The position numbers were made by a program, and so were the translations under genes. Positions 61,435-64,000 of a stretch of DNA of 64,000 bases are shown here, piece after piece. Position 1 is the first letter of the stretch. Every line of letters starts with the position of its first letter. The notes beneath the pieces were generated by a model. The model did not search any database and had not been told where the DNA came from. It saw only the letters and a program-made list of their open reading frames with translations. The stretch is from Solanum dulcamara (Eukaryota; Streptophyta; Magnoliopsida; Solanales; Solanaceae), in NCBI RefSeq assembly GCF_947179165.1, contig NC_077245.1, positions 19,195,740 to 19,259,739 on the forward strand, read 5' to 3'.

Positions 61435-61570
61435 ACTAAGTTCCTCGGACTCAGGTACGGGTATCTGAGACAGGTGCGGACCCAAGAATTGGATTTGGCA
61501 AAATCTAAATTTTAATCTTCGGGGGTACGAATCCAAGTATGGATATGGGTGCGGGGATTCAGCTAAAAAA
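61435..61570. repeat. Diverged GCTCGGACTCRGGTRCGGGT-type repeat
   Basis: TTCCTCGGACTCAGGTACGG, GACAGGTGCGGACCC and GATATGGGTGCGGGGATTCA recall the GCTCGGAC palindromic MITE class and related Solanaceae repeats. Ends are not definable. 61570-62100 beyond it is AT-rich with nothing recognised. Confidence 0.4.
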
Positions 61571-62104
61571 ATTCAACATTATAAAAATAGAGTTATTCTA
61601 AATTTGAGAGATTCTTTGTGATAAACTTACATGTATATTGTATCAATCTTTCATTCTCCAAGTTGGGATTACTCTTCCTATGAACACATCAAAATAGCAA
61701 CTAAACATTAAATGCATATGACAATAGAATATATATAACTAAAAGAATAAAAAATAAATTGAAAGAAAAGAACTAACCTTAGAACAAGGATAGTGACTCT
61801 TGAAATAAAGAATGTAACTTGAAATAATGTCACTTAAACAAAGTGAAAGTGGAAACTATAATTATTAAAATTTAAGAAATAAACAAAGATATTCATCTAC
61901 AATTTAGCTATTCATAATTAGTGAATCACATGACTAATCAATATTCAATATACCAAGTAAAAGTTCACTATTTAACGAAAAACAAAAAGCGAAGTGGAAT
62001 CACAAGAAATTTTCATACACCTAGGCCTAATTCCATTGATGTCTCAACGTAAGTCATAACTAACAGAACAACAAAGTATTGTCAATTGTCAAGTTAGCTA
62101 CTCT

Positions 62105-63175
62105 ACCGCATCTTCGTCCTCAAAGATCACACCTTCCAATTGAGGTTCATCTATTTATTGTTTGATTAAACCATTAATTATCTCGTCAATATCAAATAGA
62201 TCTCCACCTAAAATAAATTTAAAAGAATAGATATATGAGAAGAAAAAAATTATCAAGCAAAACAAATAATTGAGAAAAATAATAAAGAAAATGTTGACAT
62301 ACCTACATCCCGAATACTTGCTCAGCCAATTTAAATATTTTTCTTTTTTGCGAGATGGAAACCGTAGATTATAATGTACCAACACTAAATTTTTGGCTCT
62401 TGAAGTTGCTAACATATTTCTTTTGATAGAGTGAATCAAAGAATACGTGCTCCAATTTCTTTTACAACGAGAGGAAGAAGTCGGTAGAGTAAGCAACTTG
62501 TAAGCTAATTATTGCAAAAGTGGAGCCGATGCACCATGATTTGCCCTCCAAGAAAAAGGATCTTCATACATACATGAGGCTCACCAAAATAACCATTCCC
62601 GCTACAAAATGTTCCATACTCCAATGAAACTTGTTTCATTTCATTAGAATCTTTCAAGTACCTTTGAAGCTTGATTCTATTTGATGAAATTTCTCCATCT
62701 TCATTAGGAGCTAGCCTTGGAATTCCATTCTCTCCTTGAAGCCGTGATAGTATTTGAGAACCAAAGAGTGTGTCATACAATGCAGATGGGTATTGCTTTT
62801 GTTCCACCTAGCCATAAGAATACCATGAATAGTATTAAAAAGATTGATTGGCCGGAAATGAGTTATTTCCCCTCGTGCTCAAAGATTATTTTCTTAACCT
62901 TCTCAATCATTGAATCCCACATATCATAAATGAGATGTAATTCCGGACATCAATATCGGCACTTCTAAGGATATCTACAATATGTTCCGTAAATTTCAAA
63001 AAATAATCAATACTATCCCACTTCTCATATTCATTATAAGAGATTTTATTTCATAGGATTTGGCTTCAATTCCCTTATCCCATTATAATTCTTCCATTCA
63101 TCATGACCATCTTCTCTAAAGAAGATTTCACTTTATGAACACGGGTGGTCATAAAAATGTAAGGCAAATCTTGTT
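62105..63175 (-). pseudogene. hAT transposase C-terminal region, left arm of an inverted duplication
   Basis: The minus strand reads an RDYF/WDS-type segment, then FGSQILSRLQGENGIPRLAP, MKQVSLEYGTFCSGNGYFGE, a shifted NHGAS-type segment, KRNWSTYSLIHSIKRN and a tail GGDLFDIDEIINGLI plus an acidic end near 62105. This is the C-terminal dimerisation part of plant hAT transposases (DUF659/hAT-C type). Stops and frameshifts are present; no N-terminal zinc finger or DDE core is in this arm. Confidence 0.8.
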
Positions 63176-63215
63176 TTAAATAAACACAAATCTGAATGTT
63201 TTTGAAAAATCGTAG

Positions 63216-64000
63216 AACAAGATTTGAATCACACATTATTATGACCACCGCCGGCTTTAACAAAGTGAAATCGTCTTTAGAGAAGATGGTCGTGGATGAT
63301 GAAGGGAAGAATCATAAAGGGGATAAGGGAATTGAATTCAAAACCCATAAAATAAAATCTCTTCCAATGAATAATGAGAAATGGGATAGAATTGATTACT
63401 TTTTGAAATTTACAAAACATATTGTAGATATGCTTAGAACTACCGTTATTGATGGTCCGAAATTACATCTCATTTATGATATGTGGGACTTAATGATTGA
63501 GAAGGTTAATAAAATAATCTTTGAGCATGAGGGAAAAGATCTCATTTCCGGCCAATTAAACTTTTTTGATATTATTCATGGTATTCTTGTGGGCTAGGTG
63601 GAACAAAAGCAATACCCCTCTGTATTGTATGACACACTCTTTGGATCCCAAATACTATCACGAATCATGGCTTCAAGGAGAGAATGGGATTCAAAGGCTA
63701 GCTTCTAATGAAAATGGAGAAATTTCATCAAATAGAATCAAGTGCTTTCAAAGGTACTTAAAAGATTCTAATTAAATGAAACAGGTCTTATTGGAGTATG
63801 GAACATTTTGTAGCGGGAGTGATTATTTTGGTGAGCGTGATTGAGGCTAAATGTATGAATATCCTTTTTCTTGGAGGGCAAATCATGGTGCATCGACGCC
63901 ACTTTTGCAATAATTAGCTTACACGTTGCTTACTCAACGACTTCTTCCTCTTGTTGTGAAAGAAATAGGAGCACGTATTTTTTGATTCAGAACATCAAGA
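63216..64000 (+). pseudogene. hAT transposase C-terminal region, right arm of an inverted duplication, runs off the window
   Basis: The plus strand carries the same text as the left arm: HIVDMLRTTVIDGPKLHLIY, DMWDLMIEKVNKIIFEHEGK, WLQGENGIQRLASNENGEIS, NRIKCFQRYLKDSN, then NHGAS and a CCERN-like segment at the edge. It is mostly open to 63597, then shifts frame. It begins exactly where the mirror sequence starts (AACAAGATTTG at 63216), facing CAAATCTTGTT at 63164-63174. Confidence 0.82.

Noticed and set aside
62717..62929. Plus-strand frame in the left hAT arm
   Set aside because: Antisense shadow of the hAT coding strand, which is minus here.

Overview
This is an AT-rich nuclear segment from a dicot plant, almost certainly a member of the Solanaceae. 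The lineage call rests on two near-complete Au-type SINEs, TS-type SINE tails ending in GTT repeats, RTE and L1 LINE tails, and a MITE set I know from tomato, potato, pepper and tobacco. There are no prokaryotic signals. Genes are split by GT-AG introns, and most of the window is transposable-element sequence of different ages.

Two ordinary host genes are readable, both on the minus strand. The first (29675-35934) is a complete four-exon gene for Y14/RBM8A, the RNA-binding core subunit of the exon junction complex. The second (46561-54319) gives seven in-phase exons of a PTP1-type protein tyrosine phosphatase with [10 protein letters not shown] and a WPD loop; its N-terminal exon was not found. 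The introns of both genes hold TE insertions.

Layout. 1 to about 8900 is one large Mutator-like element of the kind that pairs a MULE transposase (plus strand) with a DUF1985/Ulp1-protease gene (minus strand). The two genes converge, both are broken by stops and frameshifts, and introns and spacer are loaded with the inverted motif TGATACAT/ATGTATCA. About 9000-13600 is AT-rich sequence with a fold-back MITE. 13634-19706 is two related non-coding retroelement-like blocks, followed by a 182-bp Au SINE with a perfect 16-bp target duplication. 23145-28502 is a decayed Ty1/copia element. 28500-36100 is the Y14 locus, with a Gypsy gag remnant, MITEs and a second Au SINE in its introns. 36204-45190 is a nest of MITE, L1, copia and RTE remnants. 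46561-54319 is PTP1. 55757-61570 is MITEs, SINEs and L1 tails. 62105-64000 is a head-to-head inverted duplication of a hAT transposase 3' region running off the window.

The most unusual structures are the convergent MULE/Ulp1 element with its inverted octamer and repeated phase-0 exons, and the hAT palindrome. Both look decayed at the protein level, but both could give double-stranded or convergent RNA. I found no bacterial-type defence system, CRISPR array, rRNA or stand-alone tRNA gene, and no viral gene.
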